This document shows, in pieces, positions 5,752 to 6,584 of a DNA stretch of 6,584 bases. Position 1 is the first letter of the stretch; each line of letters opens with the position of its first letter. Origin of the DNA: DATAYF01 sp036272735 (GTDB taxonomy: Bacteria; Chloroflexota; Ktedonobacteria; Ktedonobacterales; Ktedonobacteraceae); assembly GCA_036272735.1 (NCBI GenBank), contig DATAYF010000750.1, forward strand, positions 1-6,584, given 5' to 3'. Both the position numbers and the translations under genes were made by a program. The notes beneath the pieces were generated by a model that was not told where the DNA came from, made no database searches, and saw only the letters and a list, made by a program, of their open reading frames with translations.

Positions 5752-6584
5752 ATGGCAAAAGAGAATCTAGTCAAAGAAAAAATATTAGCGTTCTGCCGCT
5801 TCACAGAACAACAAGGGTGGGCTTTTTCTGAAAGGATGATGCATAATGGGATCCACCAACTTCGCATCTCCGATGGTCAGGCCACTACCCCCATCAATTT
5901 CTATCCAACAGGAACGGTACTTATTCAAGGGGGCGACAATGCAGTGAAAAGCGCCTTACAGTCATGGTGGCAACAACAAGTACAGGAGCAATCCACGTTT
6001 TGGAGCCAGGAAACGCTCGCGCAAACAAAACCTATCGTGCCTGCACCAGCACCCAGACACACACGCATGGGTATCGCGCGTATCGGCAGCGACGAATCGG
6101 GCAAAGGGGACTACTTTGGACCGCTGGTAGTGGCAGCTATCGCCGTCACACCGGAAACGGAAGAGCGCTTGCTTGTCCTCAATGTATGCGATAGTAAACT
6201 GCTCTCTGAAACGAGCATCATGACGCTCGCGCCTCAAATCAAGGCCATCTGCCAGGGACATGGCTCTGTGATTAGCTATAGTCCCGAACGCTACAATCAA
6301 CTTTATAAAGAAACCACGAACCTCAATCTGCTGCTAGCAAAAGCTCATGCTCAGGCCATCGCGACGCTGCAAAGCAAAGTTTGTAGTGATCTCGCGGTAG
6401 TCGATCAGTTCGCCGACGAATCGCTCGTGACCAACGCCCTGGCGAGACTAGGTTGTACGGTTACGGTAGAGCAACGACCACGCGCTGAAGACGATACCGC
6501 AGTGGCTGCGGCATCAATTGTTGCGCGCGCCGAGTTTGTCCAACGCATGGCGGAGCTGTCACGGCTTGCCGGTTTCGAGCTTCC
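5752..6584 (+). CDS. rnhC: Ribonuclease HIII, partial (C-terminus beyond window)
   Basis: RNase HIII cuts the RNA strand of RNA:DNA hybrids in the cytoplasm, helping to remove R-loops and primers. The frame is open to the window edge, giving 277 residues of an enzyme usually about 300 long, so only a short C-terminus is missing. Residues 1-90 match the TBP-like substrate-binding domain typical of RNase HIII, including INFYPTGTVLIQG (48-60). A Pro/Ala-rich linker (93-101) precedes the catalytic domain, which starts with IGSDESGKGDYFGPLVVAA (111-129). D114 and E115 are the first catalytic pair, D218 in VVDQFA the next, and the acidic EDD at 246-248 precedes AVAAASIVAR (250-259). The N-terminal domain and the GSDESGKGDYFGP form separate it from RNase HII. 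The ATG at 5752 follows AAGGTGG by about 11 bases; a nearby GTG at 5745 is out of frame. The gene is divergent from the repair nuclease and shares a 190-base control region with it. Confidence 0.94.
   Translation, partial: MAKENLVKEKILAFCRFTEQQGWAFSERMMHNGIHQLRISDGQATTPINFYPTGTVLIQGGDNAVKSALQSWWQQQVQEQSTFWSQETLAQTKPIVPAPAPRHTRMGIARIGSDESGKGDYFGPLVVAAIAVTPETEERLLVLNVCDSKLLSETSIMTLAPQIKAICQGHGSVISYSPERYNQLYKETTNLNLLLAKAHAQAIATLQSKVCSDLAVVDQFADESLVTNALARLGCTVTVEQRPRAEDDTAVAAASIVARAEFVQRMAELSRLAGFEL

Noticed and set aside
5962..6300. Minus-strand frame of 112 codons opposite rnhC
   Set aside because: It is antisense to the highly conserved GSDESGKGDYFGP region of RNase HIII and has no motif of its own.
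1..6584. CRISPR array, tRNA, insertion sequence, toxin-antitoxin or defence system
   Set aside because: I saw no regularly spaced repeats, cloverleaf-like sequences, transposase motifs or small paired genes; all long frames are explained by housekeeping or membrane families.

Overview
The window reads as ordinary chromosomal DNA of a free-living bacterium. It is gene-dense, of roughly balanced GC, and shows no insertion sequence, phage gene, tRNA, rRNA or CRISPR array. Protein features point to the Chloroflexota, possibly the Ktedonobacteria: a DEDDh exonuclease fused to a UvrC-type GIY-YIG nuclease, a dCTP deaminase of the subtype with an AG-x-GDVGY motif, and RNase HIII with its TBP-like N-terminal domain. 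This placement comes from family recall, not a search, and is moderate to weak.

Layout: five genes lie on the minus strand, transcribed from right to left. They are the exonuclease/UvrC-like fusion (3480-5561), dcd (2827-3423), tmk (2158-2823), an AI-2E family membrane protein (567-1922), and a membrane protein open at the left edge (1-418) that resembles the N-terminal half of a PAP2 phosphatase. On the plus strand rnhC (RNase HIII) starts at 5752 and runs off the right edge. The 190-base gap between the fusion gene and rnhC holds a plausible promoter for each direction and a small inverted repeat between them. Gaps of 56, 235 and 148 bases separate the other blocks. The 56- and 148-base gaps each hold a TATAAT-like -10, and the 235-base gap holds a weak promoter candidate plus two dyad-symmetric elements.

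How the genes fit together: dcd and tmk are 3 bases apart and supply two steps of dTTP synthesis. Dcd turns dCTP into dUTP, and Tmk phosphorylates dTMP to dTDP. dUTPase and thymidylate synthase are not in the window. The upstream fusion protein carries intact proofreading-type exonuclease residues, an intact GIY-YIG site, a UvrC-type four-cysteine cluster and a UVR motif, so a DNA-damage excision role is likely. The divergent RNase HIII removes RNA from RNA:DNA hybrids. The right two thirds is therefore a small nucleotide-supply and genome-maintenance neighbourhood, and the left third is membrane proteins without an obvious link to it.

I did not find a convincing undescribed system. The points most worth a second look are the multi-domain repair nuclease with its winged-helix-like N-terminus, the charged tail on the AI-2E protein, the dCTP deaminase subtype, the atypical PAP2-like motif, and the operator-like symmetric sites.
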